From: Lysobacter sp. FW306-1B-D06B
Lineage (GTDB): Bacteria > Pseudomonadota > Gammaproteobacteria > Xanthomonadales > Xanthomonadaceae
Assembly (NCBI RefSeq): GCF_038446665.1
Contig: NZ_CP151802.1
Span: forward strand, 1,612,001 to 1,676,000
Direction of reading: 5' to 3'
Length of the DNA stretch: 64,000 bases
Position 1 is the first letter of the stretch; each line of letters opens with the position of its first letter. Shown in pieces: positions 48,462-57,321 of the stretch. A model generated the notes under the pieces. That model was not told the origin of the DNA and did not search any database. It was given only the letters and a program-made list of their open reading frames with translations. A program made the position numbers and the translations under genes.

Positions 48462-49430
48462 GTGGCTGAAGTGCATCGCATCGCGCCCGAGTTCGATCTG
48501 ATCGATCGCATCCGCCGCCGCGTTCCCCGTCGCGACGACGTGGAACTGGGCATCGGCGACGACGCCGCGTTGCTGCGCGTGCCGCCCGGCCGGCTCCTCG
48601 TGGTCGCGGCCGACACGCTCAATGCCGGCGTGCATTTTCCCGACGATACCGCGCCGGCCGACATCGGCTGGAAGTCGCTGGCGGTGAACCTGTCCGACCT
48701 GGCCGCGATGGGCGCGGAGGCGGCGTGGTGCACGCTGTCGCTGTCATTGCCCGACGGCGATGAACGCTGGGTGGAGGCCTTCCTCGACGGTTTCCTCGGC
48801 CTGGCCGATCTCCACCGCGTCGCGCTGGTCGGCGGCGATACGACGCGCGGTCCGTTGTCGATCAGCGTCACCGTGCATGGCTTCGCCGCGCCGGGCCGCG
48901 TACTGCGACGCGATGCGGCCCGTGTGGGCGATGATGTCTGGATCAGCGGCACGCCGGGCGACGCCGCCGGCGCGCTTGCGCAGTGGCGCGACGGCGGCAC
49001 ACGCGATGCCTGGCTGCGTGCGCGGCTGGATCGCCCGACGCCGCGCCTTTCACTGGGGCGCAGCCTGGTCGATGTGGCGCATGCGTGCATCGACGTGTCC
49101 GACGGCCTGCTCGCCGATCTGGCGCATGTGTGCCGTGCCAGCGGCGTGGGCGCGCAGATCGACCTGGAGCGCCTGCCCGCATCCGACGCCCTGCGCGCAA
49201 GGTTCGACGGCGAGACGCGCCGCGCGCTCCAGGCGAGCGGCGGCGATGACTACGAGCTGTGCTTCACCGCATCGCCCGACCTTCGCGACGAGGTCGAACG
49301 TGCCGCACGCGAGGCCGGCACGCCGGTGGCGCGCATCGGCCGCATCGAGGAGGGCGACGCGGTGCGCGCCCTGCTTGCCGACGGCAGCCAGTGGCAGCCG
49401 GCCCGGGCCGGCTTCGTGCATTTCACCTGA
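48462..49430 (+). CDS. thiL: Thiamine-monophosphate kinase
   Basis: ThiL phosphorylates thiamine monophosphate to thiamine diphosphate. The protein has FDLIDRIRRR, the metal-binding GIGDDAALL, AADTLNAGVHF, KSLAVNLSDLAAMGA, LVGGDTTRG and DVSDGLLADL, all in family order, and GGDDYELCF. I prefer the GTG at 48462, preceded by GGAGAC, to the ATG at 48450, which has no visible ribosome site. The protein has 322 residues. ThiL and NusB/Rib genes are commonly adjacent. Confidence 0.94.
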   Translation: MAEVHRIAPEFDLIDRIRRRVPRRDDVELGIGDDAALLRVPPGRLLVVAADTLNAGVHFPDDTAPADIGWKSLAVNLSDLAAMGAEAAWCTLSLSLPDGDERWVEAFLDGFLGLADLHRVALVGGDTTRGPLSISVTVHGFAAPGRVLRRDAARVGDDVWISGTPGDAAGALAQWRDGGTRDAWLRARLDRPTPRLSLGRSLVDVAHACIDVSDGLLADLAHVCRASGVGAQIDLERLPASDALRARFDGETRRALQASGGDDYELCFTASPDLRDEVERAAREAGTPVARIGRIEEGDAVRALLADGSQWQPARAGFVHFT

Positions 49431-49544
49431 GCCCGGAGGGAGCGCGCCAGCGTCACGGCCCCGGCGTAAGATCGAACGCGCCGATGCATCGCGCGAACAC
49501 CGAGGCGACCCGCTGCGCCGGCACCAACCCGAAGGAGGATTCGC

Positions 49545-49730
49545 GTGGAGACGAGGCTGCTGCTCGGCTTGTTGTTCTTCATCGTGCCCACCGTGCTGCT
49601 TGCGGTGGGGTTCTGGGTCCAGCGCCGTCGCGGCAGGATGGCCAACAACTGGGGCGCGGTGGTGATGGTGATCCTGTGCTGGGTGGTCGGGATGATGCTG
49701 GTGATGCGCAAGCTCGACCAGTTCCTCTAG
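49545..49730 (+). CDS. Small two-helix membrane protein
   Basis: A 61-residue protein of two hydrophobic helices (LLLGLLFFIVPTVLLAVGFWV and WGAVVMVILCWVVGMMLVM) joined by a basic loop QRRRGRMANN. It starts at a GTG with GGAGG 7-8 bases before it, a strong ribosome site for so short a frame. No family recognised. Its stop lies 7 bp from that of the convergent oxidase gene. Confidence 0.65.
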   Translation: METRLLLGLLFFIVPTVLLAVGFWVQRRRGRMANNWGAVVMVILCWVVGMMLVMRKLDQFL

Positions 49731-49737
49731 ACCCGCG

Positions 49738-51120
49738 TCAATCCGGCAGCAGCTTGCCCGGGTTGAGGATCCCGTCCGGATCGAACGCCGCCTTCACCGC
49801 GCGCATCATCGCCAGCGTGGGTGCGTCGATCGCCTGCGGCATGAACTCGCGCTTGGCCAGCCCGATGCCGTGTTCGCCCGACAGCGTGCCGCCCAGCGAC
49901 AAGGTCAGTGCGAACACGCGTGCCATCGCCGCATGCGCACGCGCGGTTTGCGCATCGTCCTCGGGGTGATAAAGCAGGTTGACGTGCAGGTTGCCGTTGC
50001 CGGCATGGCCGAAGCAGACGATGGGCAGGTCGAATTCGCGCGACAGCGCCTGCACGCCGTCGACCAGCTGCGGGATGCGCGACACCGGCACCACCACGTC
50101 CTCGTTGATCTTGCCCGGCGCGAGCGTGCGCAGCGATGGCGACAGCGCCTTGCGCGCGGCCCACAGCTTCTCGCGCGCGAACTCGTCGGCGGCATCGTCG
50201 AGCGACACCAGCCCGTCGCCGTCGGCGGCGCGCATCAACGCCTCCATGTCGTGCGGCAATGTCTGGGCATCGCCGTCGGCTTCGATCATCAGCAAAGCAC
50301 CGGCATCGGGCGGAAGGTCCGCGCCGCCGACGTCGCGCGCCAGGCGAACGGCATCGCAGTCCATGAATTCCAGCATCGACGGCGTGACCGGCTGCGCCAT
50401 CAATCGCGCGACGGCCTGCGCGGCGGATGACACGTCACGGTAGATCGCGCGCAGCGCGCGGCGTGCTTTCGGGGCGGGCGTGAGGCGCAGGCTGGCTTCG
50501 ACGATCAACGCCAGCGTGCCCTCGCTGCCGACCAGCAGGCGTTGCAGGTCGTAGCCGGTCGCGCCCTTGGTCGTGGCGGTGCCGCAGTGGATGAGCTCGC
50601 CCGTGCCGGTAACGGCCGTCAGCGCGAGCACGTTGTCGCGCGTGGCGCCGTACTTCACCGCGCGCGGGCCGCCCGCGTTGCAGGCGAGGTTGCCGCCGAT
50701 GCTGCTGTAGCCGGCGCTGGTCGGGTCCGGCGGCCAGAACAGGCCGTGCGGTTTCAGCGCCGCCTGCAGGTCGCCGTTGAGCACGCCCGGCTCGACCACC
50801 GCGCAGCGATCGCCGGGGCGGATGTCGAGGATGCGGTTCATGCGTTCGAACGACACCACCACGCCGCCCGCGACCGGCACCGCCGCGCCGGTGGTGTTGG
50901 TGCCGCGCCCGCGCGCGATTACCGGCACGCGCGCCGCGCGGCAGGCGCGCACCAGCGCGACGACCTGTTCGGTCGTCGTCGGCAGCGCGACGGCGTCGGG
51001 CAACGCCTGCCGACGCGAATTGTCATACGCATACGTGAGACGTTCGCTGGCGTCCGTGCGCCAGCCGTCGCCGAGCAGCGATTGCAGTTCGGACGTCAGT
51101 GCGTGTGGCAGAGAACTCAT
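49738..51120 (-). CDS. FAD-linked oxidase (GlcD/D-lactate dehydrogenase type)
   Basis: A 460-residue FAD enzyme that probably oxidises a D-2-hydroxy acid such as D-lactate or glycolate. It has the FAD-binding domain with ALPTTTEQVVALVRACR, VIARGRGTNTTGAAVP, GYSSIGGNLACNAGG and VGSEGTLALI, then the C-terminal domain ending GEHGIGLAKREFM and the tail FDPDGILNPGKLLPD, typical of GlcD. Substrate is unknown. Its ATG at 51120 overlaps the stop of the YdjM-like gene; the open frame continues upstream, but that part is inside the neighbour. Confidence 0.9.
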   Translation of the reverse strand: MSSLPHALTSELQSLLGDGWRTDASERLTYAYDNSRRQALPDAVALPTTTEQVVALVRACRAARVPVIARGRGTNTTGAAVPVAGGVVVSFERMNRILDIRPGDRCAVVEPGVLNGDLQAALKPHGLFWPPDPTSAGYSSIGGNLACNAGGPRAVKYGATRDNVLALTAVTGTGELIHCGTATTKGATGYDLQRLLVGSEGTLALIVEASLRLTPAPKARRALRAIYRDVSSAAQAVARLMAQPVTPSMLEFMDCDAVRLARDVGGADLPPDAGALLMIEADGDAQTLPHDMEALMRAADGDGLVSLDDAADEFAREKLWAARKALSPSLRTLAPGKINEDVVVPVSRIPQLVDGVQALSREFDLPIVCFGHAGNGNLHVNLLYHPEDDAQTARAHAAMARVFALTLSLGGTLSGEHGIGLAKREFMPQAIDAPTLAMMRAVKAAFDPDGILNPGKLLPD

Positions 51121-51650
51121 GGACGCGAGGATACTGCCCGGCGCAGTGCAAGGATCGTCATCGCGAGGATCGCGCAGGGCAGCCACACCCAGCGGATTTC
51201 CGAAGCGATGACCGCAAGCCCGCGTGCGCTGAAGAATCCCGCGCCGATCGGCGACACCGCGATCGGGCGCCACGGTGCGAACAGGCGCGCATCCGACCAG
51301 GGCCACCACAGCGCGACGCCGAGCCCGCCGTTGGTCAGCGCGTCCAGGAGCGGATGCGACAACGCACAGGCGAAACACCACAGTGCCGCCTTCCATGGTG
51401 CGCTGCGTAGCGCGCCGTGGAAGCAGGCCGCGAGCAGGCCCAGTGTCACCGCGAACACCAGCGAATGGCTGGCGCCGCGATGTCCAAAGTCGTCCGCATA
51501 GGCGATGCCCAGCTTGAACGCGACGACGTCCGCGTCCGGCAGCACCGCGGCGACCGCGCCGGCGAGCAGCAAGCGTCGATCGATGGCGCGCGGGCCCAGT
51601 GCAATCCCGATCGCCAGCGGCACCACGGCATGGGTGAAGACGGTCGGCAT
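51117..51650 (-). CDS. YdjM-like (DUF457) membrane metal-dependent hydrolase
   Basis: A 177-residue membrane protein of the YdjM/DUF457 family. Family features are MPTVFTHAVVPLAIG, DADVVAFKLG, HRGASHSLVFAV and HPLLDALTNGG, giving four His/Asp clusters that may bind a metal. Four or so helices are likely. The E. coli homologue YdjM is LexA-regulated; no SOS box is apparent here. It starts 2 bp after the DUF4349 stop and overlaps the oxidase by 4 bp. Confidence 0.85.
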   Translation of the reverse strand: MPTVFTHAVVPLAIGIALGPRAIDRRLLLAGAVAAVLPDADVVAFKLGIAYADDFGHRGASHSLVFAVTLGLLAACFHGALRSAPWKAALWCFACALSHPLLDALTNGGLGVALWWPWSDARLFAPWRPIAVSPIGAGFFSARGLAVIASEIRWVWLPCAILAMTILALRRAVSSRP

Positions 51651-51651
51651 G

Positions 51652-52656
51652 TCAGGGCTTGCGCCTGCGCCAGCGCAGCACGACGAACGCCGCCGCCAGC
51701 ATGGCCAGCCACAGCGGCCACAACAGCGCGAGCGCTATGGACACGTCCAGCGCGCCGCGCCAGCCCGCCTGCAGCGCATGACCCAGTCGCGCGAAGAAGC
51801 CCGGGCCATCGCGACGCACGACCTCTTCGACGTCGATGCGTTCGGCGCGGCTCACCTGAGGTGCCTGGTACAGCGTCAGGTCGATCGTGGCGAAAGCGAT
51901 GCGGTCTTCCAGCGTCGCCCGAGCGATCGTCGCTTCATCGCGCTGCGTCTGGGCATCGGCGCGCGCGTTGATCGCGTCGATCTTTTCGCCGGTCTTGCCG
52001 CGCTCGGCGGCGACGTCGCCGAGCGAACGCTGCGCGTCCTGGTGGCGCGCATACGCCAGGCGCTGGCGCAGCAGTTCGAACTGCGCATCGACCGCCTCGA
52101 AGTTGCGGTTGTCGAGGAACTCCACATGCTGCGCGAGCGCGCGCAGGAACGTTTGCGTGCGCTCGCTGGGCACGCGGACCTGCAGCTGTCCGCGCACGGT
52201 GTACGTGGACAGCTCGACCAGCTTGCCGTCGCCGCTGGGGCGCGTCTGCCGTTCGAACACCTGGGTCTGGATGCGGTTGCTGGCGACGAAGCCGCCCTGC
52301 TGGGCCACCAGATCCTCGATCGCAAGCGCAGAGCGGTAGACATCGCCCACGCGGAATTCGGCCGAGGCGGTGCGGATGAAGCTCCGTTCGCCCGAGGGCT
52401 GCGTCGCCACAGCCGATTCCAACTGCGTCTGTATATCGGCCGGTGCGGAGGCGGGCTGCGTCGGAGCCGACGCGGCGGGGGGCGCGCGCTCCTCCATCGC
52501 GGCATCGGCCGCGCTTGCGGCGGGGGCCGCGCTCGCGGCGGGGGCCTCCATCGCGGCGTCGGCCGCACTCTCGGCATCGGCCGCGTGGTCCTGCCTGGAG
52601 CACCCGCCCAACACCAACGCGCAGGCCAGCAGGCCCGCATGGAGCTTGATACGCAT
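51652..52656 (-). CDS. DUF4349-domain lipoprotein
   Basis: A 334-residue lipoprotein (lipobox LVLGGC, Cys at about 19 from MRIKLH). An Ala/Pro/Glu-rich linker follows, then a DUF4349 domain (SAEFRVGDVYRSALAIEDLVAQQGGFVASNRIQ, LVELSTYTVRGQLQVRVPSERTQTFLRAL, LEDRIAFATIDLTLYQ) with a long coiled coil between, and one C-terminal helix plus basic tail. Such proteins may span between the membranes; function unknown. GAGGGAA precedes the ATG at 52656, preferred over 52677. Confidence 0.85.
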   Translation of the reverse strand: MRIKLHAGLLACALVLGGCSRQDHAADAESAADAAMEAPAASAAPAASAADAAMEERAPPAASAPTQPASAPADIQTQLESAVATQPSGERSFIRTASAEFRVGDVYRSALAIEDLVAQQGGFVASNRIQTQVFERQTRPSGDGKLVELSTYTVRGQLQVRVPSERTQTFLRALAQHVEFLDNRNFEAVDAQFELLRQRLAYARHQDAQRSLGDVAAERGKTGEKIDAINARADAQTQRDEATIARATLEDRIAFATIDLTLYQAPQVSRAERIDVEEVVRRDGPGFFARLGHALQAGWRGALDVSIALALLWPLWLAMLAAAFVVLRWRRRKP

Positions 52657-52783
52657 CGATCGGTTCCCTCTCGTCATGGCGTCATGGCCAACGGATGCCC
52701 GCGATAGTCGGGGTTGCCCGTCGTCACGCGCAATACGAACTGCCCTCAGACGTCGTCGGCGCGGAAGGCGTCCTTCAGCCAGT

Positions 52784-53125
52784 TCAGGCGAGGGGGGCGG
52801 GATCGCCGTCGGCTTCGACCACGTCGAAGCGGCACGGCGCGTTCGCGTGCTTTGGATGCTGTGCGAGGAAGGCGTGGGCGGCCTGCACGATCCTGCGGCG
52901 CTTGTGCCCGTCGATCGAAGCCGCGCCGCCGCCGAAGCGCGCGTCGCGCCGGTAGCGCACTTCCACGAACACCAGCGTGGCGCCGTCGAGCATCACCAGG
53001 TCGAGTTCGCCGAAACGGTAGCTCGCGTTCGCGGCGACATCGCGCAGTCCCGCGCGAGCCAGGTACGCACGCGCGGCGGCTTCCACCGCCGCGCCGCGGG
53101 CGCGGCGATCAGCGGCGGGACGCAT
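52784..53125 (-). CDS. yraN: UPF0102 family protein YraN
   Basis: YraN is a restriction-nuclease-fold protein of unknown substrate. The 113-residue protein has [41 protein letters not shown] (nuclease-like ELD...EVR motif) and [19 protein letters not shown]. It overlaps the lppC start by 17 bases. In the E. coli group this gene follows yraM. Confidence 0.92.
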   Translation of the reverse strand: MRPAADRRARGAAVEAAARAYLARAGLRDVAANASYRFGELDLVMLDGATLVFVEVRYRRDARFGGGAASIDGHKRRRIVQAAHAFLAQHPKHANAPCRFDVVEADGDPAPLA

Positions 53126-54503
53126 CCGCCAGCGGCGTGGCGATGCCGGCGGTGAAGGTCGACCAGGCCGGCGTGCGCTGCACGTTGCCGAAGCCGTCCA
53201 GGCGCAGCGTGCCGGTCGCGCCGTCGATGTGGCCGTCGGCGGTGGTCGCCAGTCGTTGCAGGTAGGCGGTGATCTGCCAGGCGTCGAAGCCGAACGCGAA
53301 CAGGCGCGCGGCCGGACCCTTGGTGCTGTTGAGCTGCGCGGCGGCGATCGCCGCCGGCGGCAGGCCCGGCACGCCGCGCGTGGTCCAGATTTCGGTCGGG
53401 AAGGCGATGCCGTCCAGAGCGCGGTCTTCCTCGGCCTTGCCGGTGCCCGAGAGCAGCTGCGAGGTCGCCACGCGCGGTTTGCCGGCCAGGCCGGCGAGGG
53501 CGAGGCGGGGCATCAGCAGGCGCGCGCTGCTGCCCTTCACCGCCAGGAACACGGCGTCCACGCCGCCTTCCTTCTGCGCGTAGGGCACGAAATCGGACGT
53601 GCCCTCGCCGACGACATCGGTCACCGTCGCGCCGCGCGCAACCAGGCGTTCGCGCAGGCTGGCGACGGCGCGTTGCTGCGTGTCGTCGGCGGCGGCGATC
53701 ACCAGCACGCGCTTGGCGTTGAGGCCCAGCAGGTATTCGGCGGCGGCGATGCCCTCGTCGTCCGGCGAGAGCGAGAAGCTGGCGTTGCCGGCCGGCGGCG
53801 CGGCATCGCCGCGGTTGAGCGCGAGCACCGGCACCTGCAGCGGGCCCCTGGAGAACAGCGCGTTGACCTCGTCGCGGCCCAGCGGCCCGACCACGAAATC
53901 GTTGCCTTCCAGCGCCGCACGGTCGTACGCGGCGAGCGCGCCGCCGGCCGTGTCGGCGGTGTCGTAGAAGCTCACGTCCGGGCGGCGACGCGGTTCGCCG
54001 TAGTAGCCGGCGAGGAAACCATCGCGCACCGGCGCAGCGGCGACGGCGAGATTGCCCGACATCGGCAGCAGCACGGCCACCTTCACCGGCGGGCGGTAAC
54101 CGTCGCCCTCGGCCGCCGGACGATTGGCGGCGTCGAAGTTCCAGCCGGTGCGGTCGAACGGCCGCGGCAGCGGCAGGCCGCGGCGCAGCAGCGCCTGGCC
54201 GGCGTGGTTGTAGAGCGGGTCGCCGGCGGCGAGCGACGCGGCCTCGCGGGCGAGGGTGGCGTTGTCGAGCGTGGACAGCAGGCGCTCGATCTCGCGCTCA
54301 TTGGCGCTGCGCGCCGCACCGGTGAGCGCGGCGCCGTTGCGGGCGAGCTCGCCGGCCTGGGCGATGGCCGGATTGCGGCTCTGCTGCGAGCTGGACGTGC
54401 CGGTGGTGGAAACCGTGGCGCAACCGCCCAGCAGCGCGGCACTGATGGCCGCCGCGAACATCCACTTCATTGCCCAACGGTTGGAAGCCTGGATCATCGG
54501 CAT
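53109..54503 (-). CDS. Penicillin-binding protein activator LpoA/LppC
   Basis: A 464-residue outer-membrane lipoprotein of the LppC/LpoA group (periplasmic-binding fold), which in E. coli activates PBP1A. It has a lipobox (LLGGC), a short N-terminal helical region, then [44 protein letters not shown] and [11 protein letters not shown], matching the C-terminal domain of LpoA. The long N-terminal TPR domain of E. coli LpoA is missing, so this is the short form. The start may be 54503 or 54470 (MKWMF). Divergent from rsmI, as in E. coli. Confidence 0.88.
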   Translation of the reverse strand: MPMIQASNRWAMKWMFAAAISAALLGGCATVSTTGTSSSQQSRNPAIAQAGELARNGAALTGAARSANEREIERLLSTLDNATLAREAASLAAGDPLYNHAGQALLRRGLPLPRPFDRTGWNFDAANRPAAEGDGYRPPVKVAVLLPMSGNLAVAAAPVRDGFLAGYYGEPRRRPDVSFYDTADTAGGALAAYDRAALEGNDFVVGPLGRDEVNALFSRGPLQVPVLALNRGDAAPPAGNASFSLSPDDEGIAAAEYLLGLNAKRVLVIAAADDTQQRAVASLRERLVARGATVTDVVGEGTSDFVPYAQKEGGVDAVFLAVKGSSARLLMPRLALAGLAGKPRVATSQLLSGTGKAEEDRALDGIAFPTEIWTTRGVPGLPPAAIAAAQLNSTKGPAARLFAFGFDAWQITAYLQRLATTADGHIDGATGTLRLDGFGNVQRTPAWSTFTAGIATPLADASRR

Positions 54504-54573
54504 GCGCGCGCCGCTACACGGCGTTCTTGAGGGAACCGGTTAGGATTCTACCCGGCCCCACCGCAGACGCACG

Positions 54574-55425
54574 ATGCACACGTCCCAACCAGGCGCCTCG
54601 AAGGCCCCCGGCACCCTCCACGTCGTCGCCACGCCCATCGGCAACCTTGGCGATCTCTCCGCGCGCGCGCTGGAAACCCTGAAGACTGTCGACGCCATCT
54701 GCGCCGAGGACACGCGCCATACGCGCCAGCTGCTCTCGCACTTCGGTCTGGAACGACCGCTGATCGCGCTGCACGAACACAACGAGGAAGCGCAGGCCGT
54801 GCACCTGGTCGCGCGCCTGCAAGCGGGCGAATCATTCGCGCTGGTCTCGGACGCGGGCACGCCGCTGGTAAGCGACCCCGGCTTCCGCCTGGTGCGCGCC
54901 GCGCGCGCCGCCAACCTGCGGGTCTCGCCCGTGCCGGGCGCGTGCGCCGCGATCGCCGCGCTGAGCGTGGCGGGGATTCCCAGCGACCGTTTCGTATTCG
55001 AAGGCTTCCTCCCGGCGAAGGCGTCCGCGCGCCGCGAACGCCTCTCGCGGCTCACCGGCGAGGTGCGCACGCTGATCTTCTACGAATCCGCGCACCGCAT
55101 CGAAGAGTCGCTGGAAGACCTGTCCGCCGCATTCGGCGAATCGCGGCGCGGCGTAATCGCACGCGAACTGACCAAGCTGTTCGAAACCGTGCTCGATGCC
55201 ACGCTGGGCGAACTGCGCTCGCGTGTCGCCGCCGATCCGAACCAGCGCAAGGGGGAGTTCGTGGTGATCGTCGAAGGCGCGGGCGAGGACGCCGACGCCG
55301 CCATCGCCGAGGGTCGCCGGCTGTACGCCAAGCTCACCGAGCATCTGAAGCCGTCGCAGGCGGCGAAGCTGGCGGCCGAGCTGAGCGGCGCGCCGCGCAA
55401 GGCCTTGTACCACTCCGACGAGTGA
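54574..55425 (+). CDS. rsmI: 16S rRNA 2'-O-methyltransferase RsmI
   Basis: RsmI methylates C1402 of 16S rRNA at the 2'-O position. The 283-residue protein has LHVVATPIGNLGDLSARAL, ICAEDTRHTRQLLSHF, FALVSDAGTPLVSDPGFRLV, VPGACAAIAALSVAGI and FEGFLPAK, all family motifs of the tetrapyrrole-methylase fold. RsmI and RsmH (57318) modify the same base, but are in different transcripts here. Confidence 0.96.
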   Translation: MHTSQPGASKAPGTLHVVATPIGNLGDLSARALETLKTVDAICAEDTRHTRQLLSHFGLERPLIALHEHNEEAQAVHLVARLQAGESFALVSDAGTPLVSDPGFRLVRAARAANLRVSPVPGACAAIAALSVAGIPSDRFVFEGFLPAKASARRERLSRLTGEVRTLIFYESAHRIEESLEDLSAAFGESRRGVIARELTKLFETVLDATLGELRSRVAADPNQRKGEFVVIVEGAGEDADAAIAEGRRLYAKLTEHLKPSQAAKLAAELSGAPRKALYHSDE

Positions 55426-55464
55426 CGCCTCCCGCGCTGCGGCGAGGGTGATAGGCCGGAAAGT

Positions 55465-55490
55465 TGGATTCCCGCCTTCGCGGGAATGAC
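55465..55490. repeat. REP palindrome
   Basis: ATTCCCGC (55468-55475), loop CTTC, GCGGGAAT (55480-55487), then GAC. It is oriented like the copy at 21154 and lies 39 bp after rsmI. Confidence 0.82.
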
Positions 55491-55586
55491 GGCTTTTGGG
55501 GCGGCATCGCCGCGGAACACGGGCGCGGGCATGGCGCCACAGCCCATTTGGTCGACGGCAACCCCCTCGAACCCCCCGTAGTCGAA

Positions 55587-55680
55587 GCCAGAGCCCCCTT
55601 TAGTAAAGGGGGCGCGGCGGCAGCCGCGGGGAATTGGAGTGGCGGCGCGGGGCCCGAAGTTTGCACAGCAAACTTTGGGA
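55587..55680. repeat. Inverted copy of the rnpB-flanking repeat
   Basis: This stretch is close to the reverse complement of part of the 155-bp units after rnpB: CCCCCTTT...AAAGGGGG, the CCGCGGGGAATTGGAG segment and the AAGTTTG/CAAACTT hairpin. It lies just before the rnpB promoter, in opposite orientation to the downstream units. Confidence 0.82.
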
Positions 55681-55702
55681 GGTGAATTCAGCTGCGAAGC
55701 AG

Positions 55703-55708
55703 TAGAAT
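55703..55708 (+). promoter_or_regulatory. -10 box of the rnpB promoter
   Basis: TAGAAT, with the predicted RNA 5' end at 55716, 7 bases after the box. The TAGAATTCGC string is shared with the riboflavin operon. No clear -35 is seen. Confidence 0.6.
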
Positions 55709-55715
55709 TCGCCTC

Positions 55716-56070
<355 letters not shown>

Positions 56071-56075
56071 GCCTG

Positions 56076-56101
56076 TTCTTCCCAGGCTGGCCTGGGAAGA
56101 A
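56076..56101 (+). terminator. Hairpin at the 3' end of rnpB
   Basis: TTCTTCCCAGG (56076-56086), loop CTGG, CCTGGGAAGAA (56091-56101): an 11-bp perfect stem at the mature 3' end. No T-run follows, so it may be a processing or partial termination signal. Its right half begins the repeat units. Confidence 0.5.
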
Positions 56102-56550
56102 CCCCAAAGTTTCGCGTAGCGAAACTTCGGGCCCCGAGGCATCGCCTCCAATTCCCCGCGGCTGCCGCCGCGCCCCCTTTACCAAAGGGGGCTGGCGTCT
56201 TTCGTCAGGGTGATCGGTGGGTTAGGTCCGGGTGATCCAGGCTGGCCTGGGAAGAACCCCGAAGTTTCGCGCAGCGAAACTTCGGGCCCCGAGGCATCGC
56301 CTCCAATTCCCTGCGGCTGCCGCCGCGCCCCCTTTACCAAAGGGGGCTGGCGTCTTTCGTCAGGGTGATCGGTGGGTTAGGTCCGGGTGATCCAGGCTGG
56401 CCTGGGAAGAACCCCAAAGTTTCGCGTAGCGAAACTTCGGGCCCCGAGGCATCGCCACCAATTACCCGCCGCTGCCGCGGCGCCCCCTTTGCTAAAGGGG
56501 GCTGGCTCGTTCGTCAGGGTGGCTGGCGTGTTAGGCCTCGGTGATCGATC
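56082..56550. repeat. Three tandem 155-bp repeats after rnpB
   Basis: The unit starting CCAGGCTGGCCTGGGAAG recurs at 56082, 56237 and 56392, spaced 155 bp apart. Each holds a hairpin (CGAAGTTTCGC/GCGAAACTTCG) and a CCCCCTTT/AAAGGGGG palindrome. The third copy is more diverged. E. coli rnpB is also followed by tandem repeats holding terminators, but this sequence is different. No gene is present here. Confidence 0.92.
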
Positions 56551-56576
56551 GAAGGATTCCGATCGTTTTCGCAAAT

Positions 56577-56611
56577 GGAAGGCCGGTGCTGCGGCGCAGC
56601 ATCGGCCTTCC
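56577..56611. other. 16-bp stem hairpin upstream of mraZ
   Basis: GGAAGGCCGGTGCTGC pairs with GCAGCATCGGCCTTCC, one mismatch, loop GGC. It lies about 150 bp before the mraZ promoter and may insulate the division operon from rnpB transcription. No T-run on the plus strand. Confidence 0.55.
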
Positions 56612-56764
56612 GGCGTTAGGCGGGGCTTTGCCAATGTCCTGCGACAAGGCGGTCCAGTCTCAAAATTTGAGACTAAACAATGGGTAGTGGATAAGTCTTG
56701 AACAAACCTGTGAAGTTCTTCGCAAGTCATTGACGAGACAGGTGAATTTGCTCCCTAAAACTTG

Positions 56765-56793
56765 TTGACAACCCTGTGGGGCGTGCCTAAGGT
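56765..56793 (+). promoter_or_regulatory. Sigma-70-type promoter of the division cluster
   Basis: TTGACA (56765-56770), 17-base spacer, TAAGGT (56788-56793). It is the clearest -35 box in the window. TGGG motifs at 56777 and 56793 overlap or flank the promoter; MraZ operators contain repeated TGGG elements, so autoregulation is possible. A GGAAAACC/GGTTTTCC hairpin (56805-56831) lies in the leader. Confidence 0.7.
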
Positions 56794-56874
56794 GGGCATC
56801 TGAGGGAAAACCGGGTTTTTTGTGGTTTTCCAGGATCAAGTCGCCCGCCTAGAGGCGGCCCCAACAGGTGCTCA

Positions 56875-57321
56875 ATGTTCCAGGGTGAGACCGCCATCAC
56901 GATTGACGACAAGGGCCGGCTGGCGGTGCCCACCGTCTACCGTGACGTCGTCGCGCGTGAATGCGCCGGTCGCCTGGTCATCACCTACAACCCCTTCGAG
57001 TCCGGCTCGCTGTACCTGTACCCGCAGGCTGCGTGGGAGCGGCTGCGCGACCAGGTCAATGCGCTGCCCAAGGCGAAGGCGGTCAACCGGAGCATGCAGC
57101 TCAAGCTCGTCGGCGCGGCGGCGTTCGTCGAGCTCGACGGCAACGGGCGCATCAGCATCCCGGCCAGCCACCGCGCCGCGGTCGGCATCGAGAAGAAGGC
57201 CGTGCTGCTGGGCATGGGCGACAAGTTCGAACTGTGGAGCGAGCAGGCGCACCACGCGCAGATCCGTCAGACGGTCTCTGACGACGATCTGAGCGCGGAG
57301 CTGCTCGACCTTCAGCTGTGA
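56875..57321 (+). CDS. mraZ: Transcriptional regulator MraZ
   Basis: MraZ is a DNA-binding regulator of the division and cell wall cluster. The 148-residue protein has two SpoVT/AbrB-like repeats: [14 protein letters not shown] and [14 protein letters not shown], each with the DxxGR core. It is the first gene after the promoter at 56765. The stop overlaps the rsmH start. Confidence 0.96.
   Translation: MFQGETAITIDDKGRLAVPTVYRDVVARECAGRLVITYNPFESGSLYLYPQAAWERLRDQVNALPKAKAVNRSMQLKLVGAAAFVELDGNGRISIPASHRAAVGIEKKAVLLGMGDKFELWSEQAHHAQIRQTVSDDDLSAELLDLQL

Noticed and set aside
56076..56550. tRNA genes after rnpB
   Set aside because: The palindromes do not fit a cloverleaf; no T-loop GTTCRANNC consensus was found.
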